Origin: Hsuehochloa calcarea
Taxonomy: Eukaryota; Streptophyta; Magnoliopsida; Poales; Poaceae
Direction: 5' to 3'
NCBI GenBank assembly: GCA_036346395.1
Contig: CM070604.1
Span: 38,033,662-38,097,661, forward strand
Length of the DNA stretch: 64,000 nt
Under the pieces are notes generated by a model, which was given only the letters and a program-made list of their open reading frames with translations, made no database searches and was not told the DNA's origin. This document shows, piece after piece, positions 11,310-23,084 of this stretch; within the stretch, counting starts at the first letter, position 1; the number at the start of each line of letters is the position of its first letter. The position numbers and the translations under genes were made by a program.

Positions 11310-13129
11310 TCATGCAGAGCTGTCTGCTGGCTTTGATTCTTCGTCATTCGCTTTAGTTGGGGTCATACCTTCAATGCCCATCTCACCCTTGAGGTCGTTG
11401 ATGCTCTGATCCAATTCATCAATTCTTGCACCCATTTCATCTAGTGAGCACTAGTTAAGGATGATATACAAAAGTAGGGAGACATGTAGTGTTGCTCATA
11501 TCAGTAAGTAATCGAAGAAAGTGAACGATTTGAATGTAGATAAATGGTGTCAATGGGGGCAACAAAGATGGCTTTATTCACAGTTAGTCAGGAAATAAAC
11601 CTTTGTGGTTCCAAGTCCCACTTATTTATTGAATTGTCCTAGACATCAACACTGAGATGTTGCAAACAACAAGACTGCCTTTTTTTAACGGTCTGGAAGA
11701 AGTTAGCAAACCCCAAAAGAAGACTGCTTATTTTGGGGTTTAAAGATTTGCATTTGGATTGTCCTCCTAATTTAAGTCACCAAATCTATAACATCCTAGC
11801 CTAAAATCCACTCAATACCCAGCACACTATGGGCAGACCCGCGTGCATATAGCACTAAAAAGGTTAACTCAGAGGTGCTACATTTAGACTCAATATGCAT
11901 TATATACTACTACAACTCACTTTAGACAAGCAATGTGAGACTAATCCTACCACACAACTCCACATGAACCACACTACGAGTAGACCAAGGTATTACAAAA
12001 TCAGTCCTTTTTTAGGATTTTCAGTTACTACCGAAATCAGGAATTTGGACTGGCAGTATCATTTGCACGTGTGACTAATGTACACATCCGTGATCCAGTA
12101 GAACATGTATATACTTGTTAGAATTTTTACATTCTCAAAACTGAAATAGTAATGATGTTAACACTCTCTCTGTGATAAAAAACTGAATGTACTAAAAGAC
12201 CTAAAGTGCAAAGTAGAACTGATTTACAAGGATATTCTTTGAAATGATGTTCTCTGACATAGCTTGGAACCTGGTTTGCTGCGAGACATTGAGATTCAGA
12301 AAAATAAAAGTAAGTGGACAATATTTACATATAATGCGCCACAAACAAAAGCAAAAAACTCACCATCTGCATTAGAAGATTTTGCACCTGCAAACAGTGG
12401 GCAAACAAAAGATTAACAAGAAGAGCACCAGAAAGTAGAACAAAAAACACATTTCAAACCTAAAATCTATGTATAACCTAAAGATATAGTAAACTCAAAG
12501 CAAGATCTAATTAATACTTACGAAAGCGGTCATATCAGCAGTACTTTGCGCCGAGCCATCCGAATCCTGTTCAGCCTGCAATAAATAAGGTATGGATGGA
12601 ATGGAATGAACAAAGTCGGAACCACAAAATCCTAAGGCCAAGAAACCGACTACAAGCATACCATACGCATCACCAGTTCACAAGTAATAATCCTAAAACA
12701 ACAGGCCATTGATCTCTACAGATCATAATTGTAGTACATGTTCACATGTAGTTTTCATACACCTAAACCTCATTAGACGAGACAACTACAGCGGGGCATT
12801 TCAGCCGTCAAAGCCACCTATTTCCCTAACGGAAACTACCCCGTGTTCTCTAGAAGCGGCTAGAAAGCGGAAGCTCCTTCAGAAAGCCCGCAAAATTTGC
12901 ACGCCATAGTGGAATCATGCAGCGCCAAACTGGCAAGGTACAGAAGAACCGGCGGAAATGGCAACAATCGTTTCTTGCAGCTGTGCGCAGGGACCCGGCC
13001 AGCGGCAAGATTGGCCGCCAAATCCACAAGCTCCGCTCGTGGGTGACAAGAGTGGGGTTGAGGGTAGCAGAGGAGGAGGGGAGGGTAGCTGACCTTAATT
13101 GGGATGCCGCTGGAGTTGGGAGTCGCCAT
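11310..13129 (-). CDS. HSBP: Heat shock factor binding protein (HSBP), complete, five coding exons
   Basis: On -, exons 13129-13094, 12575-12522, 12387-12364, 12278-12236 and 11443-11310 total 291 bp, or 96 residues plus TGA. The product is close in length to other plant HSBPs (about 80-100 aa). It shows the family core: STADMTAFVQNLLMQMQTRF, then KIDEMGARIDELDQSINDLK, an amphipathic heptad-repeat helix, and an acidic tail (TPTKANDEESKPADSSA). HSBPs form coiled-coil oligomers that bind the trimerisation domain of heat shock factors and damp the heat response; the maize relative EMP2 is needed for embryo development. The start is the first ATG in a GC-rich first exon and is followed by MATPNSSGIPIK. 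The first three introns are GT-AG; the last has AT-AC ends and U12-type signals. Neighbour importin-9 converges from the left. Confidence 0.95.
11444..12235 (-). other. U12-type AT-AC intron of HSBP (792 bp)
   Basis: On -, the exon ends TCAAAGA and the intron begins ATATCCTTGT (12235 downward), matching the U12 donor consensus ATATCCTT. The branch-site motif TCCTTAAC lies at 11461-11454, and the intron ends GCTCAC at 11444, about 11 bases beyond the branch A and with no pyrimidine tract. Only this pair of sites restores the conserved K-I-D-E-M reading frame; no GT donor near 12235 does. It would be removed by the minor spliceosome. Confidence 0.92.
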
Positions 13130-13345
13130 TTCCGCCGGCGAGAGGGAGGGCGTCGAACAACAGATCCGCTCGTCGTTAGTCGGGGCCGGGGATTGGATGT
13201 TGGGGGATTCTCAGGTTCGAAAATTGGGGTTTGTGGAACGAGCGAGCGGAGCTCGTTGGATCGATAGGTTGAGAAGACTTCCGCCCGCCTGCTGTGCACG
13301 GTTGGGTTGGGCTATGCAAGGAGGGCCCTGATGGGCCTCCCTTTA
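13130..13345 (-). promoter_or_regulatory. HSBP 5' UTR and proximal promoter
   Basis: The region upstream of the HSBP ATG is GC-rich and pyrimidine-rich on -. On + it carries TGGGCT near 13308 and TGGGCC near 13333, the 'site II' type motif (TGGGCY) common in plant housekeeping and growth-linked promoters. I saw no clear TATA box. The transcription start cannot be fixed from sequence alone. Confidence 0.5.
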
Positions 13346-13709
13346 AAAATGATAGCACTCACTTCACAATGTATATCGTTCCCGCTTCACCGTGGGTTCT
13401 TCTTAAATGATATATCTTTACCGCTTAGAAATTGCTGTATAATCGAGCGTGTGTTGCCGATAAATAAAACTCTCAACTCACAAATAATAAACACTAGGAA
13501 AGAACATAAGGATATAGTCTCAGTCTTCTTTCTTTATTGATCAGTTTGCCCGTAGAGTTATGTGTACAATAAGAGTCATCTTCTGCCTTTATATACGAGG
13601 AGGAGGTTTCCCTTCATGCATAAATAAGTAATATGTGACTAAACTAACTAATGGGTTTTGTGGGCTGACAACCCCCTAATGGGTCTCATAAACGGGCCGA
13701 TATACAACA
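13346..13709 (-). repeat. 3' LTR of the degenerate copia fragment
   Basis: The upper edge is supported by the adjacent polypurine tract and the TG start on -. The lower edge is uncertain because no partner LTR exists here; it is placed where HSBP promoter sequence seems to end. Confidence 0.55.
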
Positions 13710-13909
13710 CTCCCCTTTAGACACTTTGCTAACGCCATGCTCATGCCTCATTAAAAACTTCTTTCGAAAACCCAGTGGAAAAAACGATAAGAAGAAAATA
13801 ATACATACCTCACGTTCTTGCCATTGCACATGTTGTCTCATTAAAAACCTTTGAATGAGAAAACCCATTGAGAAAAAACTCAAACAAGGAAAAAGAGTAC
13901 AACATCTAT

Positions 13910-16122
13910 TTATCCAATGATGAATATATATGAAGATCATATATCTCCCCTAAAGACAACAACTCTTTGTGTCTTCTCGTACCAATACCACAGACAAGTT
14001 TTCCAAAACTTGGTTCTGACAATGCCTTAGTAAACAAATTCGTAAGATTCTTACTTGATTGGATTTTATGTATTTATATATTCCCATTTTCCTACTGCTC
14101 GTATGTGTAGAAATGTTTAGGAAGTATATGCTCTATCATATGCGTCTTGACATAGTTATTCTTCATTTCTGCCATACAAGTTGCATTATCCTCATAGAGG
14201 ACTGTACGAATTTTATCCACCTCCGCACCACAAGATTCTTAGATATGGTGAATTAGTCTTCTAAGCCATACACACTCTTGGATATCCACATCTACACCAC
14301 AAGACTCTTGCAACAATAGATTGTTTTATAAATCTCCAAGAGATAGTTGTAGAACCACTTAGAAAGACGTATCTAATCTGTGATTTGGCATTGTGGGGAT
14401 ACAAAAGATAGCCAACATATGAGTAACCCTTCAACCTTATATCTTGACCATTGGGACAAAAGAGTCCAATATCAGTTGTACCCATAAGGTACCCGAGGAT
14501 TCCTTAATTCTGTTCCAATGCTTCTTTGTAGGCTCGAAACTATATCTTGCCAAATAATTTACTACAAATGTGATATCAAGTATGGTATAATTGGCAAGGT
14601 ATAACAATGCTACAATAGTACTTAAATAAGGGGTTTCCGGCCATAATGTATCCTCATTCTCTCATCTGAGTCTATTTGGATCTTTCCATACTTCTAGTGA
14701 CCTAATAATCATGGGTGTATTCAGTGGATGAGATTTATCATAGTAAAAATCTCTCCAACACTTTTTTTTGGTGCAGGTGGTGATGCGGGATGTTTGACTG
14801 ATCTTCACAGTGTAGGATTAGAGATAATCGGACCCGTGCAACCTGATGAATGACATCTCCAACCACTGTCTCTATTACGGCATCTGCGACACTCGATTCA
14901 CCCAACCACATGCTTCGATTCTTTGTCTACTCACTCACGTAGAGTAACATATTCTAATAATCACAAGGCAATCACAAGAACAACGGAGTCAAGAACACTC
15001 AGATAATTCTCAATTCTACGGGGGATGGAATTTTATCTCACACAAACCCTAGAACAAGAATTTCATTTTTGAATTTTCAACTTAGGTTAAAAGGGAGACC
15101 CCTCCTTATATAGCACTTTAGGTCACTGTACAGTATGACGATTGCTACAGTGCGTCAGTTATATAATATTATGGCTGGATACCATGTACTCTTGTGTAGC
15201 AAGCAAGCTAGTTGGCAGCACACCTTTTGACAAAAAAAATCAAATTGGAATTGATTTCCTCTTAGCCAGACCGATGTTTGCAAACCGGTTAGACCAGCTT
15301 CTATTTGCTCATTCCTGTGTTGATTTTTGCCTATCTTCTTACTCTTGGTTCATTTGTTCTTGAAGTTGCAGTAGCATATTTCCTTTGCCTCCAAAGCTTC
15401 TTTATGAAACCTTATAACAAGTAAATTAAAGACATTAGGTAGCAAGTCATTCTTATGGAAATCAATGCATAGCTTATTGAGGAAAAGATTCACCTCTTGA
15501 TTAATTTGCTTTGCTCGAGGGCTCATGATTGACCCAGTTGGTGTTGGAGTGGTAATTGGTGAAGGGGACAATGTGTGCATGCTAGGGATGTTCTCATCAA
15601 GTGGTCTCATGCAGAAATACGCCTACATGCAAATTTTTAATTTGCAATCCGAGACAATATTTGGTTTCACCCAAATCTTTCATCTCAAATTCTGTCTTTA
15701 AGTATGAGCCCGCTTTGAGAATATCTTCGGTGTTTCCGATTATGTTCAAGTCATCAACATACACAAAGATGATGCCAAATCCATTCTTGGATTTCTTTAT
15801 GACCATGCACAGACAAACTTCATTGTTTATGTATCCCTTTTGTAAAAAGGAATTTACTCAGTCAGTTGTACCACATACGACCTGAGTGTTTCAACCCATA
15901 TAGTGACTTTTACAACTTAACACTATACATGCTGCGATGTTCATTCTCGCTCGTACATGGGACTTTTAGTCTCTTTTGAATCTTCATGAATATTTCAGAA
16001 TGTAGTGACCCATACAAATATGCAGTCATGACGATTGGCGAAGGTACGAAGAGGCGTACCCAAACCAATATCGGTGGAGTCCGGTGGTGTGTTGCGGAGA
16101 AACACATTGTGAGAAGGAACAA
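13910..16122 (-). pseudogene. Copia reverse transcriptase/RNase H remnant
   Basis: The RT part shows SLYGLKHSGRMWYN (about 15880), then FVYVDDLNIIGNTEDILKAG and MKDLGETKYCLGLQIK (15770-15640), which includes the YVDD catalytic motif. The RNase H part shows GYSYVGYLLYPHNAKSQ and TTISWRFIKQ (about 14430-14320). Several in-frame stops and the insertion at 14760-15345 break it. Relatives of this copia group are common in grasses; the exact family is not assigned. Confidence 0.75.
14760..15345. other. Unclassified block inside the copia remnant
   Basis: Copia coding similarity stops at about 14755 and resumes at about 15350. The block contains the TATA-like TATATAGCAC at 15111 and no convincing frame. 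It could be another small element or LTR fragment. No clean target duplication could be identified. Confidence 0.35.
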
Positions 16123-16190
16123 GGAGAAGCTCCCTAAGCCATATCTGATTGGGTCTCTCTTGCCTCTCAGCCTTTTTTAATCGAAAACAA

Positions 16191-16531
16191 TAAGGGAGCC
16201 CCTACTGTGTATATTTTTCTCCACTCTTAGCTGGATATTATAATTTTAATAGCCTCATAGTCCTACGATAAAAAGCCACAAAAGTATAGTGTCCTCGAGC
16301 AAAGACACAAATTTTCAGCGTCTTTGAGCAAACACCATAAAAGTTCAGTGTTCTATAGCAAATTTTGCCTAATTGTTTAGTACATTCAATTTACTAGCCA
16401 AACCATTAGATCGTTGAGCATTACTCCCTTCATTCAGAAATGAACGACGTATTAAAAATGTACAATTAAATTGCTCTAACTTTGACTAATAATATATGAA
16501 AAACTATTTATATTGGCCACGAGAGAATAGT
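16191..16531. other. Spacer with a Stowaway-like MITE fragment
   Basis: From about 16424 the sequence TA-CTCCCTTCATTCAGAAATG followed by 'ctctaactttgactaata' resembles the ends of Tc1/mariner Stowaway MITEs in grasses. No matching right terminus is present, so it looks truncated by the neighbouring LTR. The rest of the interval holds nothing I recognise. Confidence 0.4.
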
Positions 16532-17363
16532 ATTAACGAGGATCTAATAATCCTCAATTAATTAAGTTATTTATCTATAGTATTATAGATAATAATGTCT
16601 CTTATACAACCTCCAATGGCACCCCTCAATATTAACAATGAGGGAGATCACACACACCTAGTAGTCGTAAGCTTTTCTACGACCACCCTATATAGCCGTA
16701 AGTTCTTCTACGACTACCTATTGATTGCAAGTCTTACTACTATCATATCATAGTCACAAGTTCTTCTACAACTACTATTGATCATAAGTCTTACTACTAT
16801 CAACTCATAGTCGTAAGTTCTTCTACGACCAGGTCATCTACGACCACCCTATGGTCGATAAAGCTTACAGACATGTGGGCCCAATCGACTAGGGACATTT
16901 ATGCGCTATGTTTAATATACACCATAGTTAATATGTGCTGTTATTCCTAAATATAAATGCACGTATTAAGCATCTATCTTTAACATAACCGCAAGACGAC
17001 GTGGGGGATATGTCTCTGACAATAACTACCCTTAAACGTGCGCATTGCATCAAACGACAAGTCACCTCTCGACGTGAACAACTGCCACCCCTTCATGTGC
17101 TATATAAGGAGTAAAGTCAGTGAACAAAGGGAGGACAGACGATCAAGCGATCAAGTAATAAAGCATACATGAGTCATTAGTCTTAGCCTTCGGTGACTTC
17201 TCTCTTGTAAACACAATCAATACAGCAACACAGGAGTAGGGTTATTATTCTCTCAGGAGAAGACTTGAACCTGTATAAAATTCATATGTCCTTTTTTTTG
17301 TGTGGTTTCGCTCCAAGAGAGCTCCAAGCATTCATTCATAAGATCAACACTAAACCATCGACA
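16532..17363 (+). repeat. 5' LTR of gypsy G1
   Basis: The right end (..CATCGACA) directly precedes the primer site. The left end is inferred from similarity of TTAACGAGGATCTAATAATC to the LTR start TGACGAGGATTAAAACC of the related element at 43804. U3 contains an array of GTCGTAAG...CTACGAC motifs (16660-16850). A TATA-like TATATAAGG occurs at 17100. Confidence 0.65.
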
Positions 17364-17365
17364 GT

Positions 17366-17382
17366 TGGCGCCGTCCGTGAGG
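17366..17382 (+). other. Primer-binding site, tRNA-Asp-like
   Basis: TGGCGCCGTCCGTGAGG lies two bases inside the LTR. The first nine bases match the complement of plant tRNA-Asp 3' end; the remainder diverges, as is usual in this group. Confidence 0.65.
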
Positions 17383-17442
17383 ATTGTTAATTTCTTCTTT
17401 CTCTTCGACAAATTGCCTTCATTTTCAACTCTGATGCACTCA

Positions 17443-20087
17443 TGGTAGGGGAGTGGAATGAGGAGAATTGGTTCGATTCGGCAGACTACGCAGAACTCAA
17501 CATGGATGCCTGCTACGAGTACGAGCAGAAAAATCATTTTGTCCAATGAAAATACCGGTTCCAGGGATCTTTCACCAGACCTAGGGAACCGTGCCACAGA
17601 CAAGGTTGATGAGGGAGCCCTCTCCCTCACAACATTATGCCTAGATGAGGAACTAGACTCCTCAAAGGGCAAAGGTCCATTCGATCAGGGTCAGGATCAC
17701 ACCACAGCGAGTGCAGAGCACAGCTAGGGTTCCCCTCCAAACGTTCATGCCCATCTAAGGTCGTCCGATTGGGCACAACAAGTCCTGGAATCCACGATTC
17801 CGGGACCCAATCAACACCTGATAATCACCACCCTTTGGTTACCCCTACGATGCGTGTGGTCGAACCCACTTCAGCTGTAGATTCGACCATACACTTACAG
17901 AGTTCACCTTCAACCCGAGATGGTTATAACTGGAATTCCCCTTCCTAGGGGGGATTGCTCCAAGTCGCGAGGCGTTATCCTTTGACTACTCCCGAGTCAG
18001 GAGGACTCAGCCGCAAGTGAGGATAGTAGCATCCAGGAGGTCTTTGTCCTCCCCTTAGATCCTAAGCACTCTCCAAGAGATAGGACTGGGGTTGCTTCCC
18101 ATCGCACAACCGCTTCGAGCTCTCGTGGTGATGGGGAGAACACCTTTGGTGATGACCAGGATCTCCACATTCATGAGTGCGGCCGAAATACTAGAAGTGA
18201 TTGCTCTCCACTGAGACACGCTCTGGCTGACTCAGATGTCGATGATCCTGAAATCATTCGGAGAAGAAGAATTGCTACCCAGAGGTCCTTACCTGGGTGC
18301 ACCCAATACCAGTAAGAGGAAGCTCAAGAACTTCAATGAACCAATGACCCGATAAAAAACCTAGCTCAAGAGCTTGGACAAGCGCCAGGCTACGATCTCT
18401 TTGCTTAAGAGATCGCATAGAGACTTTGGGACAAAATGGTCAGGATTGAGCGAAATCGATAACACTGTCCTGGAAGTCGTACTGGAACAAATCCATCAAA
18501 TTGCAGTCATTCGAACGAGTCTCCTCGTGGGGAATGACAGGACCACAGGCCTGGTCGATCTCTCAACCATGACCTTAGTCGAGAGGAGTTCCACAAACAA
18601 CTGGTGATCAATAAACTCCCAGGGGAGGTAGTCGTTCACTCTTTCACCACTTCTACCAAGAGAATCTGCACCAGCAGATGGAGCACGAGGAGTATTACTC
18701 TCGTAGGACTAAGATCTATGATAGCTCAGGTCCATTTATTATTGGGTATCATCGAGTACGATCTCCTGGTGATGTCAACCCTTCTTTCCGGCAAAGAAGG
18801 CGTTATGATATCATTACCGGATATCGAGCATTTTTGCTTGACCTTCGAGAAGTTCGCTAGCCACCCCTCTTCTGACCAGTGAGCATAGAGAAGTTTGATG
18901 GGTCATAAAATCTCATCGAGTTTCTTCAGATCTACACCATTGCAGTTCGAGCATCAGGAGGAGGAGAGCATGTCATGGCTAATTACTTTCCTACCGTACT
19001 TAAGGATCTGCTCGATCGTGGCTGTTAAATCAACCACAAGAGTCGATCTATTCGTGACAGCACCTCTGCGACTTACTACTAGCCAACTTCCAGGGCACTT
19101 ACAACCACAATGGAAAGTAGGACGACTTGCATAGAATGTGGCAACATTCTCATGAGACCCTGTGCCAATTTATCAAGTGTTTCAGTCAGATTTCTAATTC
19201 AATTCCTAAAGTTTTTAATCCTTCTGTCATAAGAGCATTCATGTAGGGAGTCCGTAATCGAAGGTTTACGGAGGATATCACTCTAAATCCTTTGGCTACC
19301 AATGCCGAGCTCTTTGAAATGACCAACCGCTATGTAATCACAGCAGAAGCGGTCAAGTGGAATTGCACGATTGATCATGACGATAATGACACACACGGAG
19401 TGGGCGAAAGTAGCAAGAAGAAAGATAAAATGCTAAAAAATCCAAGAGCAACACTAAAAGCCAAAAACCTCAAGTCAAAAGCTCTAAGAAGGTCTTAACC
19501 ATGAGTGACATGGAGCCTTGGAGCTCCAGACCATACTATGATCGGAGCAAAGCTAAACACCCCGAATGGAAGAACGAGAAGCCTATGTGGTGTCATTTTC
19601 ACAAAAACAACATGACCTTCGCAATTACTGAGTTTTCCAACAAAACTTGAGGATTACTACACCAGCAAAGGATCGCTCCCTACACTTGAAGAGGTGGGAC
19701 AAACAAGTGGTCGAAAAAAGTCAGATGATGATGATGAGATGCTGTTTAAAGAACCAAAAACACTATCGATCACATCTATAGGGGATCTTCAACATATGAG
19801 TCAAAACGACAGCTCAAAGCTATCGAACGTAAGGTAAATTCTATCGACTCTCCTCCTGTCAATAAAATATCAAAGTGGTCTGAAATCACCATCTCTTTTG
19901 AGAAAGGTAGCTGTTCGATCCCTTCAACTCGACCTGGTTGTTTTTCGATCATGGTCGAGCCCACCATCAACAACTTTCGAGTCAATTGCGTGTTAGTTGA
20001 TGGTGGAAGCTCATTAAATATACTCTTTACGAGTGCCCTAGACGAGATGCAAGTTCCCAAGATAAAGGTCAAACCAGTATGGTACTC
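17443..20087 (+). pseudogene. Gypsy G1 gag and protease 5' part, degenerate
   Basis: ATG at 17443 starts MVGEWNEENWFDSADYAE, similar to the gag start of the intact gypsy at 43021 on -. A gag core is recognisable near 18890-19350 (RRFTEDI near 19260, then AELFEMTNRYVITAEAVKW), followed by a WCHFHKNN zinc-binding-like remnant near 19590. The protease region has VLVDGGSSLNILF at about 19989-20028, whose D-G-G replaces the usual D-S/T-G; the same D-G-G occurs in the related element, so this is a lineage feature. Frameshifts and stops are frequent. Confidence 0.75.
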
Positions 20088-20655
20088 TGTCGGGACCCCG
20101 AGTCGCTGGACCTGAGCCCTCTGTGTATTCTGAACTAGTCCCAGATCAGTAGCTAGCTCACAGAGTTACAACATCGATGTAATCATATCCATACAAAAAA
20201 TATCTATGAAGCAGATAAAGTAATATTACTTAGTAGCAAAAGTACCTTATGGTCAAGTCTTACAGAGGTTGTTACGCAGGGCTTAACAATAAAAGATAAA
20301 CCTACAGCGAAAACCAAAATATCTCATGGTAGCCATCCGACATGCCCACATGCAATCGAGTGGAGGATACGACCTAGTTCGCATAGTCTTCGAAGTAATC
20401 TTCCTCGTAGAACTCGGTGCTCCCTGGTTCTTCTTCGGTGATTGATCAACAATGGGTGTACAGTCGTGAGTACATAAAGTACTCAGCAAGTCATAGGGAA
20501 ATGTATGCAGATAGTATTCATGAGAAGCAACTTAATGAGCTTCAAGAAAAAGGTTTCAAGGATGACTTTATGGCTATTTTGCGTCAGCAACATTTGACTA
20601 TAAATACATTAAATAGATGAAAAAGCATAATTTAAAAATTAAGTACATAAGTAAA
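20088..20655 (-). repeat. Left piece of a chromovirus LTR (solo LTR E3), carrying the LTR 3' end
   Basis: On - this piece ends ..GGGGTCCCGACA, abutting TSD TACTC at 20083-20087. Sequence 20232-20655 recurs at 31530-31937, where it runs colinearly into the rest of the LTR (31938-32036, then 43805-46279). It is therefore part of an LTR about 3.1 kb long read on -. Positions about 20533-20567 contain a stretch also present in the gypsy pol at about 24684-24718, absent from the second copy. Confidence 0.7.
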
Positions 20656-22257
20656 TGAGTTTATTCAACTCTATGTATGTATTGCTACTTTGTGTTAAAT
20701 TATGGTTAGTTGATCCTATAGTTGCATAATCCGTAGTATTGTTTATTCTCTACTACTTGAGCCTAGATTATTTGGTCGTGATTAGAGTTCGTTGGATGAG
20801 CTCTTGTCACTTAGTAGCATACGAGTCTTTATGCTTAGCCATGCTTAGTTCGGTAGCTTTGGGCGATCATCGACTTAGTCGATGGTCTTGATCACACAAA
20901 AATTATTATTCTTTCATTATGTCCAGCACTTTGTGCTTTGTTAATTTTGCAAATCAGAAACTGAAAATGAAAACTGATTTGGACTTGGGCATAATGGTAT
21001 GTTGGTGTGGTGTTTTGGGTGTGATGGAATGGTGCCCAAGTCATCAAGGACCGAACATCTTGTTACACTAAACCAAGCACTATTAAGTACTAACCACATG
21101 AGGGATATATGGGACCCTCTTGACTTAGTACTTTGGCGTGTGTTATTTCCGGTCGCAGGAGGAAAAGTTTTGTGTGTGTGCTGTGGTAGGAAGGTGTGTG
21201 TTCTTGTGTTTGTGTCAAAGTGGTGGGATTGCCGGAAGGTGATCAGCTTGTCCAAGGCTTTACCTGACGGACGTGAGTTGTCCGAGGATTTGGGCGACCG
21301 AACCTGACAACGTATGGGTTTCTATCCATACTGGGCTTCGGGTTAATACATAATATTGGAAACGCCTCGTAGGACTTATTCGTGCGGTATACCAAAGGCA
21401 AGTGTGCTTAATATGTGGCAAAAGGCGGTCCGACATGTGGGTAAGTTGGTACACCTCGCAGGGATAAAACTATTCGAATAGCCGCGCCCTAGGTTATGGA
21501 CACGCTTGGGGAGGTCTTCCAAGAGTTAGACTACAACATTTGTTTTAAAATTTAAAACTTGACATGGTTGGTATGAATGGGTAATTCATACTACTTGTTG
21601 TGGTGACTATTGGTTAGTCACTTCTGTGTCGTTGTTGTCTATTTACCGTTATTAATATTGTTCTTTCGGTTATTTGAACATTAAAACAGATTTGTTAAAT
21701 TGCTTTCAATCTATTATATTATTGCAAATGAAAACTTGCTTTATGCTAAAATGAAACTCTGACCCTCTTACTGTATGTACAGTTTGTTATTCCACATGTA
21801 AGTCTTATGAGTACATTCAAAGTACTCACCGCTTTTTGCTTACTTTTGTTCTGAGGGAAGAAGGTGAGCCCCAAGGGCCTCACTTTTGTGAGATGTGCTT
21901 GGGTTTGGCGACTAGCTTGGCGGTCCTCGGTTGCCTTGTGGGTTAAAGGCACACCGATTGGCTCTTTGTTGTAGCCATCTTATGGCACTTTTGCTTCCAT
22001 TGCTTAACTTTTGTTGTCTCTTTTATTGTTGGCCGGTTGGCCTCTCTTTGTATAATACTCGGTTTAATGTTATTAATACTTACTTCTACTCGATGTTTGG
22101 TTCTATGTGGATGAATGGAATTGATACATAAATTTTGTGATGAGGTGTGTATACTGCACTGGGAAGTATACATGTCTCGAGTCTCGGATTATCTGCTTTG
22201 TGATGCTAGGACCGAAGGATGGTTAAGCATTACAAGTAGGATAAACCGGGTCTCACA
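20656..22257 (+). repeat. 5' LTR of chromovirus E2, 5'-truncated
   Basis: Bases 20672-21159 match 29818-30315 in the 3' LTR with few differences. The LTR ends ..GGTCTCACA next to a primer site. The U3 portion starting TGTAACATCC, as seen at 27384, is missing here. Confidence 0.7.
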
Positions 22258-22262
22258 AGGTT

Positions 22263-22273
22263 TGATATCGAGC
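22263..22273 (+). other. Degenerate tRNA-iMet primer-binding site
   Basis: TGATATCGAGC matches TGGTATCAGAGC with one substitution and one missing base, five bases inside the LTR end. The following CCATACCGACC also fits this element class. Confidence 0.6.
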
Positions 22274-23084
22274 CATACCGACCGTAGTAACCTAAGCCGG
22301 TTGTCGCTTTAGGATATTTTGGAAAATATTATTTTCAAAGTATCAAATGATTTTGAAAGCTTAAGTAAGTTCTCGATTTTATTCTCTTACCATCTTAGCT
22401 TTCTCCTCTCATCTTGCTCTAATTTGAGTTTTGAAAATTGTTTACCTCTCCTTTTCAATAGATGTGTTATCGATTAAATGGGTTTTGGGAACCACCAGTT
22501 TGGCAAATTGAAGTGCTTAGGGTTTTTGAAGTTTCGAATCAAGATTTGGCTAGAGGCTTGGATGCGGAATCTGACAAGACGCTTCAATTTCGCATAATGA
22601 GCTCAATGGTTTCGATGGGACCACTAAGCTTGGCAAGTTGAAGTGTGCCGATTTTGAAGTTTCTAGGATGGAAGACTTGGCCGGAGCTTGATGCAAAATC
22701 ACTACAAGAACTTCCATTTCCTGACTGACAAGCTCGATGGTTTCTAATGGGTAGAAAATGAGAGTTTAATCAACTAAAACTTGTTGGAATAAAAGGGGTA
22801 AGATGTGATACTAGTTAGCTAAGTATCTAACACTATTTTCGCTGATTGAACCTTGCTCTTTAGTGGTAATAGATCTTACCTTAATCTTTCGCTTTTATCT
22901 TCTCAATCAATTACTCGCTTTGGTTTTATGATTCCTTGCCGCTTTTGGAGTCTTTTATAAGCGAGTTTAAGATTATACACATCTTTTTTTGGCTTTCGGT
23001 TAGGGTGATATTCCATTCCCTAGTCGCTAGCCTTTCGCTCTTTCTTTTAATCTTTGAGTCTAGTTTTAACCAAAGTTTCTTGTT
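22274..23084 (+). other. Untranslated leader of chromovirus E2
   Basis: This AT-rich interval between primer site and gag ATG has no frame with family resemblance. It is the expected position and length of a leader in long Tekay-type elements. Confidence 0.55.

Larger units (their letters stand above)
13346..16190 (-). mobile_element. Degenerate copia fragment (3' half of pol plus 3' LTR)
   Basis: Reading on -: RT fragments from about 16120 down to 15600, RNase H at 14485-14261, then a polypurine tract (CTAAAGGGGAG, 13720-13710) followed by an LTR starting TGTTGTATATCGG at 13709. Gag, protease, integrase and the 5' LTR are absent, so the copy is truncated. Its outer limits are approximate. 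A block of unrelated sequence at about 14760-15345 interrupts it. Confidence 0.75.
16532..20087 (+). mobile_element. Tat-like Ty3/gypsy element G1, left part (5' LTR, gag, start of protease)
   Basis: The 5' LTR (about 16532-17363) is followed by a tRNA-Asp-like primer site, a gag that parallels the gag of the gypsy element at 32037-43804 (both begin with a W-x-EENWFD motif), and a protease that breaks off at 20087. The protease resumes after TACTC at 46280, so a 26-kb nested insertion split this element. It carries many stops and is older than its insertions. Confidence 0.8.

Noticed and set aside
12227..12243. GT donor inside ATATCCTTGTAAAT as a normal HSBP splice site
   Set aside because: It would add residues and shift the frame away from KIDEM; the AT-AC pair fits exactly.
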